Assembly: GCF_035222275.1 (NCBI RefSeq)
Contig: NW_026946359.1
Coordinates: 2,294,001-2,358,000 of the forward strand
DNA from: Podospora bellae-mahoneyi
Taxonomy: Eukaryota > Ascomycota > Sordariomycetes > Sordariales > Podosporaceae
Length of the DNA stretch: 64,000 nucleotides
Direction of reading: 5' to 3'
Shown in pieces: positions 21,639 through 34,068 of this stretch (positions are counted from its first letter, which is position 1; every line of letters starts with the position of its first letter). The notes under the pieces are model-generated. The model saw only the letters and a program-made list of their open reading frames with translations. It was not told where the DNA came from and ran no database searches. A program made the translations under genes and the position numbers.

Positions 21639-22026
21639 TTCATTCAGATCGAGCCTCGCTGCGGGAATGTTCACAGAACGGGCAAGCACCACTTAACGTG
21701 GCTGCCTAAGCATATGTGCAATGATGTAAGTATTAGACAGCGCTGTGGGTCATTGTAGGTCCAGTGACCCGATGTGGCTTTGAGTTTTATGTTCTGGGGA
21801 AAGAGCAATGATAGACATGGCAGGTGGGAACTCATCTCTGGGATAGAAGGAAGCGATACCCTCTTACTTTTCACAAACCAAAATCTCAACACATTTCCAA
21901 TTGTTTTAAGTTGCTTTCTACCCATCAATGACAGCAAACATGAGGAGCCATCACCTTGTTGAAACACCAACCAGCCTCGTTTGCTCAACCCTGAGATCCC
22001 GTCAACCATGGACAACAGTCGCGACA
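21639..22026. other. Intergenic spacer
   Basis: This is the 3' flank of the OPA3-like gene and the 5' flank of the small spliced gene. Nothing else is recognised. Confidence 0.45.
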
Positions 22027-22764
22027 ATGCTGATGCAGTCAGACAGTAGAAAATGGCGTGGTATGAACCTTTGGCCACATCGCTTTCTCAGACACCATTC
22101 TAACCAGTTATAGAATCTACCCTCCAGTCCCACGACATCTCTCTAGTCGTTGAGCAAGAGCATGCGGAGGTCTTTCAGGTCTACAAGTTTATCTTGATCT
22201 CACCAGATGATGTCGAAACAGGGGAGCCTACAGCAAAGGCTCGAATTACCCAGCTCGGGCGAGATCTCGGCGATGCCAAAGCAGGTGTCATTTTTCTGCT
22301 TGACCAGGAGAATGAAAAGGAACACGGAGATGCTATAAAAGCGTTCATGTCACTTCAGATCAAGTTTGCCTCCCTCTTTTGCACTTTCTGTTCATTTTTC
22401 CACTGACATGATTCCCAGATTGATGGATGTCCACCCAAGTGTCCCCATTCTCCCTTTGACTAGTTTTGACGCGTTACCATCAACCCTCAAAACTTTCCAA
22501 CGTGGATATTCGGAGGGCCTTGATGACGGAATTCAGCAGCAAGTGAATATTGATGTTTCTAGGGATTTGTTAGGCTGTTGTTCGGCAGGAGAAAGGCAGC
22601 TCTCTAGGCAGGCGGTCGATACGATGTCTCAGAGTGGAGAATTCTTCAGCTTTCGAGAGCTGTTGGTTGATGGACAATTGGCGGAACGCGAGGGTCAAGA
22701 CAGAATGCACGATGTGTTGGGACCAGAGGATGGGAAGAGATTTGTGAGGTTCTGGTTGAGATAG
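22027..22764 (+). CDS. Unrecognised three-exon protein, 209 aa
   Basis: Exons 22027-22060, 22114-22363 and 22419-22764. Intron 1 (53 nt) is GTATGA with a TCTAACC branch and ends TATAG. Intron 2 (55 nt) has a weak donor GTTTGC, a CACTGACA branch and CCCAG. Only this combination gives one continuous frame: MLMQSDSRKWRESTLQSHDI, then LVVEQEHAEVFQVYKFILIS, LGRDLGDAKAGVIFLLDQEN, and across intron 2 AFMSLQIK-LMDVHPSVPIL. I cannot name a family. The middle looks like an alpha/beta fold: a predicted strand GVIFLL, then a helix, then PILPLTSFDALPSTLKTF. No membrane segment or signal peptide is seen. The ATG two codons further on (22033) is an equal start candidate. Three exons agreeing in phase is good evidence for a real gene. 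Confidence 0.6.
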
Positions 22765-23467
22765 GTAGGTATGCCATCCTCTCTCTGAGTAGGGAACCCC
22801 CAGAAGGTAGGTCGATCAGTGGTAAAATCTCGCCCAGGAAGGACAAGCTGGGAGAAATCAGTCTTCACCAACCAGTACACCGCACCAGGTTATCGTTAGG
22901 CGCCAAACCAGCACAACTTCACTTTACCAAGTTCCGTGTTTTGCTTTGCCGTTCAATTCAACAGTATCTGTATGCTTGAAAAGTTAATCATCACCTCTGT
23001 ACTGACATAGAGCTAATGAACACAGGTATCTGGGTATTCTAATTCCCCTCATAGGGCACGGCACTACCCCATTCATCTCCCCATCTCTCTCCGATCCACA
23101 TTCGACAGTGAGTATGCCTAACCTTGAATAAGGCAGGTCGCCGAGCTGGTTTCATATGCTCATGATCAATATTACAAAGCCATTTATCTCTGCCGATTGC
23201 ATCTCGGCACCAGAAAATGCTGACTGCATGAGAGGGGTCGCTTCCTATTTGCCCCGCCCCAGAACCACAACCCTCCAGGTGAAGAAGACAGGCGGCGCTG
23301 TTGCATACAGCCTCGTCCCTTTATCACACTCGTAGTTGAGGGGGCCAAATAAATAACTATGGCGTTACATGTTTGAATCCTCACAAGACTTCGCGCTCTC
23401 AGTTTGGCCTTTGTATATCGAGCAACAAAGCCATCCCTACGATATTCAGCATCACCCACCAACATGA
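22765..23467. other. Intergenic upstream of the NLR pseudogene
   Basis: No gene is supported. A possible short first exon (MFESSQDFALSVWP, from ~23371, donor GTATAT) could join to the NLR frame at an AG just before 23487, but the resulting N-terminus is not convincing. Confidence 0.4.
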
Positions 23468-26400
23468 AACGGTCAAAACGACATCAGCTCGCTCTGGGCG
23501 GATGCTCTTAACGAGTATACCAAGGAAACAGCATGGCCACTTGGTCCTGAGCGTCTTTCTGCCCTCAGCAACATCTTTAGCCCTGAAGAGCTGGGCAAAG
23601 TTATCGAGGATTCGGGAGCCGAGTTTCGACGTTTTCGTCCTGACAAGCCTCGACTGTGGTCAGCACTCAAGACTTTCGTTGCCCCAGTCTCAACACTTGC
23701 AAGAATAGCTGTTACCCCCGCCTCAGTAGCTGACCTCGGTGTTGCAACGAGTGCCGTTCTCGGCGCGGCCGTATATCTCATCAAAGTTTGCGAAGGCGTC
23801 TCCAGCGCTCATGACTGGGCCGAGCAGGTATTCCGGGAACTGCACGACTTCACGGAGAGGCTAGACCAATATGTCAATGCCACCATCGATGGTGCGCTGT
23901 GGCCAAAGATCGACGACTTGAATCGCATTCTTGGCAGCGAACAGAGATACGTCCTCGGCGTGACATATACAACAGCTCAATGGACTGAGGAGATAGCCAA
24001 GACGGTCAGCAACACAGCAAACCAGACTTTGGAGCTTGTCAAGAACAGCGCAGACAAGGCATCCAAGGACGAGGATGAAGCGTGCCTGAGGCAAATCCTT
24101 TGCGATACGTCGGCCTGGGATGACGTCCAGGCGACCTTCGACACCAATGAATGGAACCTCCTCAAAAACACCGACGAATGGCTTCAGAAAGAACCTCTAT
24201 TCCAGTCATGGATGAGCCGTAACGCCTCGATTTTGTGGATTTTCGGTGGCCCAGGAGCTGGCAACAGCTTCCTCTCTACGAGCATCGTCAAGCAGCTAAT
24301 TGAGCAAGCCGAATTTGCCGTCAGTAACGGCGTGCCTGCCGAATCTGTAGCCTACTTCTTTGTCAAGGAGAACAACGAAACCTTGAGAGACGCCAACGTG
24401 ATTCTCAAAACGCTGGCCTGGCAGATTGCAGCACAGGACCAGAACTTCAGGCAGCACGCCATCAACATTTGCAAGCAACGAAGCCTGACGGCCGTGGCCG
24501 AACAGACTTGGAATCATATGTTTCTGCACTACTACGACCAGCCTGGTGGGAAGGATACACAAGCCGTCACAATCGTAGTAGACGGTCTAGATGAAGCCAC
24601 ACCGGAGACTCAGAGGACCATTCTCGGTCTGATGAAGGATCTGGTCGTATCTCGAAACATGAACAGCCACCGTGCCATCAGATTTGCCATCATCGGGAGG
24701 GGTTCTCTGAAAAGTGATGTGGAATTCGAACGGCTGGAGAAAGCATACTTCATCGAGGTGTCGCGCACCAAGAACCAGAGTGGCATCGACAGCTACATTC
24801 GCAAGCGACTCCCAGAAATTAAGGTCCTTCTCCAGCTGGCCTCAAAAAAGCCCGATGGGGTCAAGAAAGCAAAGAAAGAAGGCAATAAAATCTTGAAGAC
24901 GGTATCAGAAGGAGCGGAAGGGGTGTTCTTATGGGCCCGGCTCTTGTTGGATAGTCTTATCGAGAAAGAACTGCCACAGATCAAGGCGACTTTGGAACAC
25001 CCGCCTTCCAGCCTGGACGGCATGATCTTTTCGGTTTTCGATCGGATCGACAAGGACAAAGTAATCGACGAGAGCGTTATGCGGAAGATGCTTCTGTTCA
25101 TGACGTACTCGAGAAGGCCTCTGCTGTTTGGGGAGCTGAAACTCATTACAAGTTTGCCTGCTCTGGAGACGAACTACCTGCTCTGGAAACACATGCGCAG
25201 CACACTGTCCTCAGTTTTCGACTTGAAGTTCCCTGACGATCGCGATCCTCTCCTTCCAACAGAATCGAACGAAGGGGTGGGAGATGGCAATGACCAAGCG
25301 GGCGGCCATTCCATTGCTTACGAAGATGAGGTCACTCTAGAGTTCAATTCCGACGACGACGATGAGGATGATGATGAGGATACAGCCTCGGATGGCGATT
25401 CAGACGACGAGGACGGCGATATATACAGCATTGTTTTCGCGCGCCAAGACAAAGTCCATTCCCAACTCTGGACCGCATGATGAGAGCGATCCCAGTACTG
25501 AGCTAAAGCCTCAATCTGAAGCTCTTAGCGAAATGCTAGAGTGGCTGAACATTGAACAGTTGAAGTCCCGCGTCACTTTCTGCCACACACGCATCCGAGA
25601 CTATCTAGTACGAGAAGGATCCCCCAAGACACGAGACTTTCGCGTGTTATCGATATACCCGAAACCGAAAACACCCATGTCAACATTGTCATTACCTGTC
25701 TTGACATACTTCGTCTGGCGCTGGCGTTGCCAACCGAGTCTGCTTTCCTATGTGACTACCCCTTAAGCCACCTTCCGTACCACCCGGAGGAGATTGATAA
25801 GGGCGCAGTTGCTCCCAGAGATGCGGCCAAGATAGTTGAGGGGCTCTACTGGCTGTTTGGGACCGAGAAAGGATGTCTCAGTCTGCTGCAGTCGGTGTTG
25901 CAATATGATGAATTTCACGGGTCGCATCGGACATTCTGGAATATGTGGATTGTCACCGACAATACCTCAAAATCGTTCAAGGCTGGCTGAGGCAGGCGGA
26001 ATGTCTTAAAGATCTCATGACGGAAAACTACGAGGACGACGAGGACGATGCTGTGGTGTGGATTCTCTCGGCCGCTGCGTCGCTCCCTGTTCTCCTGCAG
26101 CCCATGATGAAGGCTGCGTCCAAGAAGTGGTTCGACAGGCCAGATTTCAGTGCAGAAACCTACGCCGATAAGGGGAACTGGGTGACCTGGCTGCTTCACG
26201 GGTGGCTTAGCTGGGTAAGAGCATCACTATTGTCTTTGCAAGTTTAAAGACTACTGACGTTTGCTCCAGGCTGAAGATGGGAAACCACCCACGGAAGAGC
26301 AAGAGTTCGAATTAGGAGGAGTTGGTTGGGTTTTGAGCTTCTCACACCGGAGCGATTGGAACACGTCGTAGAGTGGGCTAAACGGCCAAAGGATGTGCAC

Positions 26401-28027
26401 TGGCATACCTGTCTAGGCTGGATGCTCCTAGAAGGGTCGCATTATGACTCAGCTATTGATCACTACAAACAAGCCATCGAGCTCTGCGATGATGCCTGGC
26501 CCGCATTGGAAGGTTTCGCCCAGTGTCTTGGAAGCCAAGGCAAGTACCAGGAGGCCATTGAGTGGGAAGAAAAGGCCATCAACGCCATTCCAGAAGACTC
26601 AACTTGGATCAGCGCCTATCTCTGGCCTCGGATTGGCGAATGGGCCGATCTTATTGGAGATGAAGACAAGGCGTACACGGCGGCCAGGATAGGCTTCCAG
26701 ACGGAGCCGTATGCCATCCTGGCCACCACGACGTACCTGACGAAACTCGATCAGCGAGGAGAGTACGCAGAGCTGATGTGGGCTCTCCAGAGCTTGCATG
26801 ATCTTGAGGACCACCAACGTGAGGGGACAAGCTTGCTTGTTCGCCTGCTCGTTCACGGCGAATACATAATCTCGCAGATGGGCAACGCCTGTGTACGGAA
26901 TGGTCGCCCTCAGTTTGCTCTGGACGCCCTTGACAAAGCGCTGGAAGTTGTCGACGCTGATGATGCACGTGACTACATCAAAGTCTGGCTTCCCTACCAA
27001 ATAGCCACCTTCAAATATCACTATTATGGTCTATGGGAGGAGGGTGCCAAGCTTTGGGGGATGTTCTTGGAACGACTGTCGGCGAAGGGGGGGAACTTTC
27101 AAAGTTACTTCTCCAATTGGAAGAAACGGGCGAGAAACAGGCTCTCGCAGCATTATTTTGACACGGCAGTTCAGTCGTGGAAGCTAACCAAAGTCTGCGG
27201 CCGCTCAGCGCGGACAAGCTCAGGGAGCTGGCTGTCGAGGTTTCCACCGGGGTGGAGGAGGGGTATGATGGCTTTGACTTGTTCCGCACCGACTATCCGG
27301 CTATGATCTGGGGGAGGTGGTCGAGAGTCTACAAGGGCGTGGAGGAATCGGTGTGGAGGAATCGGTGTGGAGGAAGTGTTTCCGCGCTGCAGTTCTGGAG
27401 GGGCTGAACAGTGTTGATGATGATGATCCCACGAACGATACCAGCGGTTTGCAGCACTTGGCCAAGATATTGCTGCATGCGGGCGATAAGCACAATGCTT
27501 CTGCTATTCTGGCCATTCTCTTCAGTGGTGTCAAGGCTAAGTCAGAGCAGAGCGCGGTAGAAGGAGGGAGCAAAGATGACGGCGATAATAACAAGGACCA
27601 TGCGGGAAACGGCCAATCTTTGAGTCTGGCTGATCCGCCGGCAGAGACTCGTAGCCAGGAGACGCCACCTGAAGCCTCTCCCACCAAGACAAACGAGTTG
27701 CCTCTCAATATCGACGAGGATGCTGGGATTTTTACCTGTGACCATTGTCAGAGGGAAACTGGCGAGGTTTCCGAGTTATATGATTGCGAGGTGTGTCCAG
27801 AGGTGATCAACTGGTGTGGGGAGTGTTTGGCACTTCTGAAGGACCCAGAGCAACGAAGGTCGATGATGTACTACAGATGCAGCCCGGAGCACGACTTTTA
27901 CAGAGTGTGACCTGTTCCTGATGAGGTGAGATACATTGCTGCGTCGTCGTTTGAGGATGGGGTCACGGTGAAGAAGGAGTGGTTGGATCAGCTGCGGCGC
28001 GAATGGTGGGAGGTCACGAAGGAGTAG
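23468..28027 (+). pseudogene. Decayed NLR/STAND gene: Goodbye-like, NACHT, TPR, zinc module
   Basis: A ~1500-residue fungal STAND protein is recognisable in pieces. The frame 23468-25480 has a Goodbye-like N-terminus (SLWADALNEYTKETAW, then FVAPVSTLARIAV), then a NACHT domain: P-loop GGPGAGNSFLST, where N replaces the Walker A lysine, and Walker B VTIVVDGLDEA. Later pieces hold a winged-helix end (RVTFCHTRIRDYLVREG), TPR repeats (AIDHYKQAIELCDDAWPALE) and a cysteine-rich C-terminal module (CDHCQRETGEVSELYDCEVC). The pieces lie in different frames: changes occur near 25.45-25.53 kb (possibly splicing), 25.64, 25.92, 26.30 and 27.17 kb. There is a 14-bp tandem duplication at 27341-27368, and a TGA at 27908 where the family continues. 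No in-frame ATG precedes the NACHT region. NLRs of this kind act in fungal non-self recognition and cell death; this copy looks dead. The only normal-looking intron is at ~26216-26270. Confidence 0.8.
27341..27368 (+). repeat. 14-bp tandem duplication inside the NLR pseudogene
   Basis: The unit GGAGGAATCGGTGT occurs twice head to tail and a partial third copy follows. Fourteen is not a multiple of three, so the duplication shifts the frame between VEESVWR and the downstream KCFRAAVLEGLNSV. Confidence 0.9.
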
Positions 28028-31000
28028 ATGTGGCTTAGGGGTTTAAAGGGAACCTCCCAAAAGACATAAGTAGCCTCACTTCAGTCAATGATGGTTTTGG
28101 ATTTAATGCAATAGATTTAGTCAAAAAAACACCAGGGTTGTGAAAGCCATAATCCCCCATCATTAACTCCGCCCCAGACAGTTGCCAAGTAGATAGGAGC
28201 CGGAGACGGCCTTCAACCTCACAACCATTCCGTGCGGCACAAGGCGCGGGGTCGGCAAGCAAGCACGCAATTCAGCGGCGATGGCGGCGTTGACGAGACC
28301 GCTTGATCGGCCGAACCAAGACGAGATGAACTCTTTCGAACAGTCAAGCTAGGCGAACGATCCTTCGACCCAGTTGACGTGACCAGCCAGCTCCTTCTGC
28401 TTCCAAGCGCTTTTGACATGCTACTCTGATCTTATCACGAAGGCTAGCAACCGACTGCCTGCCCGGCAACATCATCACATCATGAAGAAAATTGGCATCA
28501 CAAGCTCATGGCACCACATGGCGACTCAGTCTTTCACATACGAACGCGAAGTCGACTCATTCGTCACCTCGATGGGACGGTCTGGTCTAGTTTGGCATGT
28601 GAAGCTGAGCAAGGGGAACAGCGTGGAGTTTATAGACTTGACCAAAATCAACTCTCCGGTGCTATGGAAAAAAAAATAGGATAAAAATAGGCACATATTG
28701 AAAGAAGCGTACCAACCGGATGTGATTGCTGCCGGTAAAGCACAATGTTGCGCTTGCTTATACAAGACGATCGTTCATGGCTGTTTGGTAGGTCTGATTG
28801 GTCGGGCGTCCATGTGGGTCTTGAAGAGAAATCCAATTGTTGCGGGGGACCAGCCGCCAGCTTTTCTGTCCAGGACCACTTTTGACGACCCAAACTCTGA
28901 GCTTTTCCAAAGGGAAAGACGACGCTAATTTTTGTTTCTCCCGATCTGCAAATGCACGAGGGAAGATGGCTGGCAGGCGGAAGATGGCCGGGCCGGGTGC
29001 AGGATATATTCAAAATACCACCGAACAACGAACCTTTTCCCGGTTGGCCGACTTTAAGCCCACCGCTGTTTGCGAGATGACGTTTCGCGTGGAATCCGCA
29101 AGGTTGTGTTGTAGGTGCTACGGAGATATAAAAGGACGCCAGTGATGGCCAAGTCGATGGCGGGAGATATGGCGGGTAGGGTGAGAATGGGAGTGGTTCG
29201 CTGTTGCTTAGGATGGAGATTGCTAATGGCGAGATGCTTCACTCGTCACCCTTCACTTCAAGGAATTGCTCGATGCCAAGTTAGACTACGGTCCATCGTC
29301 CGATTACAAGTCGCCCTATTCTGGGAAATTTCTCATCCGATGCCTCGATGAATTGAATTCGGTTCAAGCTCCGCCGTCTTCCTCGCCACGGAATACAACT
29401 TCATCGACATATGTATGCAGCAGCAGCGGAATGGACACGCGGGATAGATATAGCTCAAGCTGTGTAGCCGACAGAGAGGCAGCTGAACACGTTCGAACCC
29501 GCTCTGCGCCGCCCGACAACAGCCGGTTTGACGCTATCTAATATATATCTTGAATGCTGTTCATGTTCCCTACGATCGAGCAGTTCGCTTCTGGGGGCGG
29601 GGCCCGTGTCCGAACGCAAGCAAGCGGCGGGCAAAGCACAATGGCATTGTGCACGAGCCATCAACGGGCACCAGCGCTTATCACTGCTCTACCCCTTTAC
29701 CCCTGCCAGAACATTCATGGTCCAAGCTCGTCTGATGAAAGTCGTCTCAAACGGCTTGTGCTTCAGCAGGCCGCCATAGGGGTGGGACCCGGTCTCAGGA
29801 CTTAAGATGATGGGGTTGCGACAGGAGATGCGACGGTCAAAACTCTGCGAGTACGTCCATTATCAAAAACAAGGCATTTCTTCTTTGCAGGCGGCTCAAA
29901 AAGGGGTGGGAGGCTTACCTACTTCGTACGGGGTAGGGTTGATCGGAGGATTGCTTCCAGGTGAGCATACCGCAGCATGTAATTGCTTGCAGAAGGATGC
30001 TATCGAAATCTTGGTGGTATTTTTAAAAAGTGCAAGAAGTCTGGGCGACATGTTGCTCTGTCAGTGGATTGGCCACGGCTTAATTCTGGTTGCTCGCTCA
30101 AAGAGTCGTTCTTGATGAGGGCAAGGTCACTTGGCGCTGGTGAAGCGCTGACGAGTTACAGAATCGATACATGTTCCCTGGAGAGGGCGGGACCGCATGC
30201 CCAGAGTGCATGGGACCCCTGCGTCTGATACACGACAAGGCGGGTTGCCATCTCATTGGCTGACCCCAGCTTGTAACCGCCCTCGGCATGCCCAATCACG
30301 CCAGACGGAGCAAGACAGCAACCAGTTTCCCTCATTTCTCGCAAGCTTCCACTGGGAGAGTCACTATCACCACCCAATTGCTGCTGGGGAATCACGGCGG
30401 ACAAAAGGCCACGAGGTACATGGACGCTGTTCCAGTACGCGGCGGTGTGCACACAATGGCACGAGGTGAGGCAAGATGGTTCACGGCTAGCACTTGAGGC
30501 CTCGGTCTCTGTTCGAGCGACCAGATGTGGCGGCCGATTCCCCAGCAATTGACGGGGCGGGGATCCACGTTTCTTGTACCGTCTGCCGCCCGCCATCTTG
30601 CTCGCCATCCGCAATCCGCCTTCAAGCGGCGAAAACAGCCACGAGCGTAATGAGGACTGGCTGACAATCGCTTGTGCAGAGACGCGGGAGACGGGTCGGG
30701 GCCGTGGCTGGTGCTGTCCATGAGGCATCGAGAAGATCCTATTTTCCCTTTCTTTTCCCTTTTCTCTACATCGACAAACATAACAATTCTTTGTGTTTTA
30801 AGAAAACACAAGGTCTCTTTCCATGTCACTCCCCCCTCGCTAGGGCACCCCACTGTGACTTACAGGCATGCGCATGGCCCCATAGCCCGACTTGGTCACT
30901 TTTTCTCTCAAGGTGCTACCTTGCAAGGTACCTCCCCTGGTCCAGTCTGGCCTGCCCTGTCGCTTCTTAAACTCGCATGGTCCCGGATGGGCGTCGATCA

Positions 31001-31899
31001 AGCAGCCGTCTTTACTCCATACCTACATTACATACAAACCCAAACGCCCCCTTTTGCTTCAAACCTCCCCCTTGGGTAAACTTCGACTCTGTCTGATCTC
31101 CAGTGCGACCTCCATGCGACGAACACCAGGCCTCTGACCCATGGCCGCCTAGTCCTCGATCCGAAGTAGAGAAGAAACAACCGCTCGGATGCCCACCATA
31201 ATCAGAGTTTGACACACGAGACATACCCATCCCCTCTACCCCCTCGACGATTCTCCATCTGATACACCAAACCTCGCCCCCCGGACGCCATCTCCACCAC
31301 CGTCTCCCTGAACTTGACCCTGCCGAGAACGACCACCCAGCACCGGCCTCGGCAGACGGAGCGTAGCGGGACCCAATATTAGTCCTTGGGAGCCCCGCTG
31401 GCCGTGGGTTTCTTGGGATTCCCTCGCCTTTTCCTGCCTTTCCCTTCTTTCTTCTGCATCCGCTGGTCGATAGCCTTCTTTCATATCGATCATTCTTTTT
31501 CGTCATACCTTTCGATTCTACCCTTTCAGGCCTTCAGCCCAACCCGCAGGTCCGGAACCTCGCCCATTTACGCCCTCCTTTTTTTTGGTCTCGACGACAA
31601 CCTTTATTCAGCGCTGTATATTTGTATTGTTTGGGGGTTTTATTCACTTCGCGCCGGGCCGCTCTTTCTTCTCGACTCAACTTCTCTGTGGTAATTTCAT
31701 CGGCAGCAAGGAACGAAAAACGTGGTGTAATTTGAGGACTTTTGGGAAACGTCAGCATCATCAGCATATTCGAAGCGTTTGTGTGATTTTGGAATAGCAC
31801 GGCAAAGAGCATTTGAGATTTTGTCATTTTTGGGGAATCATCGAAAGCAAGGAACTGTAATTTTGGAAACGCATCGGTCAATCTTTTTCATCAGTCAAT
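28028..31899. other. Gene-poor region between the NLR pseudogene and the DUF7727-like gene
   Basis: Across 3.9 kb I find only short, unrelated open frames on both strands, none with a recognisable domain, signal or splice structure. A perfect 8-bp-arm palindrome is at 29636-29652. From about 31.4 kb the plus strand becomes T- and C-rich, as expected for the leader of the next gene. No tRNA, rRNA or intact transposon was seen. Confidence 0.5.
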
Positions 31900-32478
31900 A
31901 TGGGAAAGCTTATCAAGAACCACTGGGCGAGGCTCATCATCCTGGCCTCGGCAACTTGTGAGTTATATCTCATGAAAAAAAAAGGGGGTGGGGTAACTAC
32001 CGAAGACCAGAAACACTGACATGAGAGAAAATCTAGACCAGATTGCCGCTGCGATAGAAGGGTACTTCTGGCCCAAGATCCTGTGGGACTTCCTCACCAA
32101 GACCCTCGACGGTGCCGTCAAGCCGATACCAGTCCTCCAGACCATCAACCTCATCTGCGGCCTTTTCCTTCTTGCGTGGGAGTGGCCCCTCAACTTCATC
32201 GCCGGCACCAGCATCCACCGCAGTCTCGAAGCCCGTCTCGCATTCCTTCCTCTTTCCGCACTCGCCGCCGCCCTGCTGTACCAAGGTACCAACGCTGCGA
32301 TTTATCAGGTGATTGGACTGGGGGTGTATTTCTGGGCGTACAGTGAAGGAGAGGTGCGTTTTATTTTTCTTCTTTCCCCCCCCTCTCCTGAACCATCAAA
32401 CTAAGATCCTCTCAACAGATCATCTGCGCAAAGCCATGGACACTACCACAACGAGGCGGAAAGGGAAGCAGGGCATAA
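31900..32478 (+). CDS. Small fungal membrane protein, DUF7727-like
   Basis: Exons 31900-31957, 32037-32353 and 32419-32478; protein 144 aa. Intron 1 (79 nt) is GTGAGT with a CACTGAC branch; intron 2 (65 nt) is GTGCGT with an ACTAAG branch and ends CAACAG. The joined protein MGKLIKNHWARLIILASATY-QIAAAIEGYFWPKILWDF shows about four hydrophobic segments (LIILASAT..., LQTINLICGLFLLAWEW, LAFLPLSALAAALLY, IYQVIGLGVYFWAY) and the conserved end EGEIICAKPWTLPQR. This arrangement matches a well conserved fungal family of unknown function that I recall as DUF7727. The location is probably an internal or plasma membrane. There is no signal peptide separate from the first helix. Family name from memory; the exon structure is well supported by phase and conservation. 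Confidence 0.85.
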
Positions 32479-34068
32479 AAAGCCATCATCTCTTCTGGAT
32501 TTTTAACTCAAAACACAAAAGCACAAATACAAAACCGCTTTTAGGTTGTGGCAAAACACATAACCAAAAAGAGCCTTTTTTTTTGGTCCCTACCTACATA
32601 ACCGAAATGACGACGTTTAGCGCCGACGACGGTGTGAATATCAACCTTCTACCCTTCTTCCACTTATCTTACAACTCCACATCTCACCAAAAATCTTTTT
32701 CTCTTCCTGGCCGAGCCGGAGACAACAATAACCGACACTACTTCCGAGCAACTGTGCAAAGGAAGAAGAGAAGGGATGATAATATAATTCCTTTTGGGAA
32801 GTGAGGGATATGTGGGGAAGAAAAAGGGGAAACGTACATACATACAACAAATGATACCAGATCCCAACAAACTTCTTAGAGGACGGATGAGGAGGAAGAA
32901 GCAGCAGGCAGTAAAGAGAGAGAGAGAGAGAGATAGGTTGAGGAGGAGCAGGGGGAAGGAAGCTTTCTATCTTTTCATGAATATACTAGTATTTCTTATT
33001 CTATCATGATGAACATCTCCTTTCTTTACCATGAACAGAGCGATGATGGTGGTTGCATTTGCATGAGAGGGAGCGGGAGGGGCAGTGCAGGGAGGATATC
33101 TTAGGGGTTGCGTTGTATATCCAAGATGTGGAGCTGTAAAAATCTCAACAACACATGAATACATCGCCTCAGTTGCGGTAAACACTGACAACAACTATCT
33201 TCATGGCAATCGTCGGCTGATGTGAAATTCCATCTTTGCATGTGTAACCTCAATCATGACCAACTCCTTCACATCTCAATTTCACCACACCCGTGGACTC
33301 AACTTCGAAATCCATGAAAGCATTTCTCGTAGTGGGTTGGTTACACACCGACAAAATCCAGTCCCATTCCATGATCCCACCAAACCTCACCAACTTTTAT
33401 CATCCTTGCTCAATTTTCACTCCCTTTCCTTACCTACCTAGACACCTCACTCGGTATAAATTTCATTCTACAACCTCTCCCAATCTCTCTCCCTTGGGTC
33501 ACCTCTCACTCACTCGCCGAAACTCAAAATCCATAAATAGCACTTTCCAAAATCTCGGAAAGAAAAAAGAAGGCTCCTCATGTCCTACAAAAACTCCGGC
33601 GGCTCACGAATCAACTTTGTGACACCAAACTGAGACACCTTCTCACTGGCTACCTCGAAAGTTCTGGATGTTTTCATCTGCGGGTAGCGCCCAGCCTTTC
33701 TGTTGTCTCACATTTCACCGACACAAACGTCATCACGTGGCTCACAAGCGCCCAGCATACTTCTGTAACACATTTCACACCAACAGACATCAGTTCATCA
33801 AAAAGTCATCTCAGATCATGTCATTGTCTGGCGTGGTATCTAAAGGCTACCCATTCCCTTAGGGTTAAATGACTCCAACGCCCCTTCACAAGATATTCCC
33901 CAATCCAGCCATCACCTTTCGCCTCGCTCCAATGTAACGATCCCATTCCGTGATTTCGTCCAGGAGTAGTATCGGTGTAACTGGGATTGATTTAATCGAA
34001 TGTATTAATGGGTAGGAAGCAGACAGCGATTGATCTCACCAGGAGGTGGCAAGTGAGATGTTGGTTGC
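32479..34068. other. Intergenic with (AG) microsatellite
   Basis: This is 3' flank of the DUF7727-like gene (+) facing the 3' flank of rtc3 (-). An (AG) run of ~19 bases lies at 32915-32933. Short frames at 33.2-33.9 kb look non-coding. Confidence 0.5.
32915..32933. repeat. (AG)n microsatellite
   Basis: Uninterrupted AG dinucleotides about nine units long, in intergenic DNA. Confidence 0.9.

Noticed and set aside
25440-25530. Explaining the first NLR frame change by an intron
   Set aside because: Possible (for example a GTTTTC donor with an AG at ~25500), but donors are weak, and the later changes near 25.64 and 25.92 kb have no room for introns, so decay is the better overall reading.
30156-30728. 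190-codon frame, minus strand
   Set aside because: Composition is random-like and no start context or family is seen.
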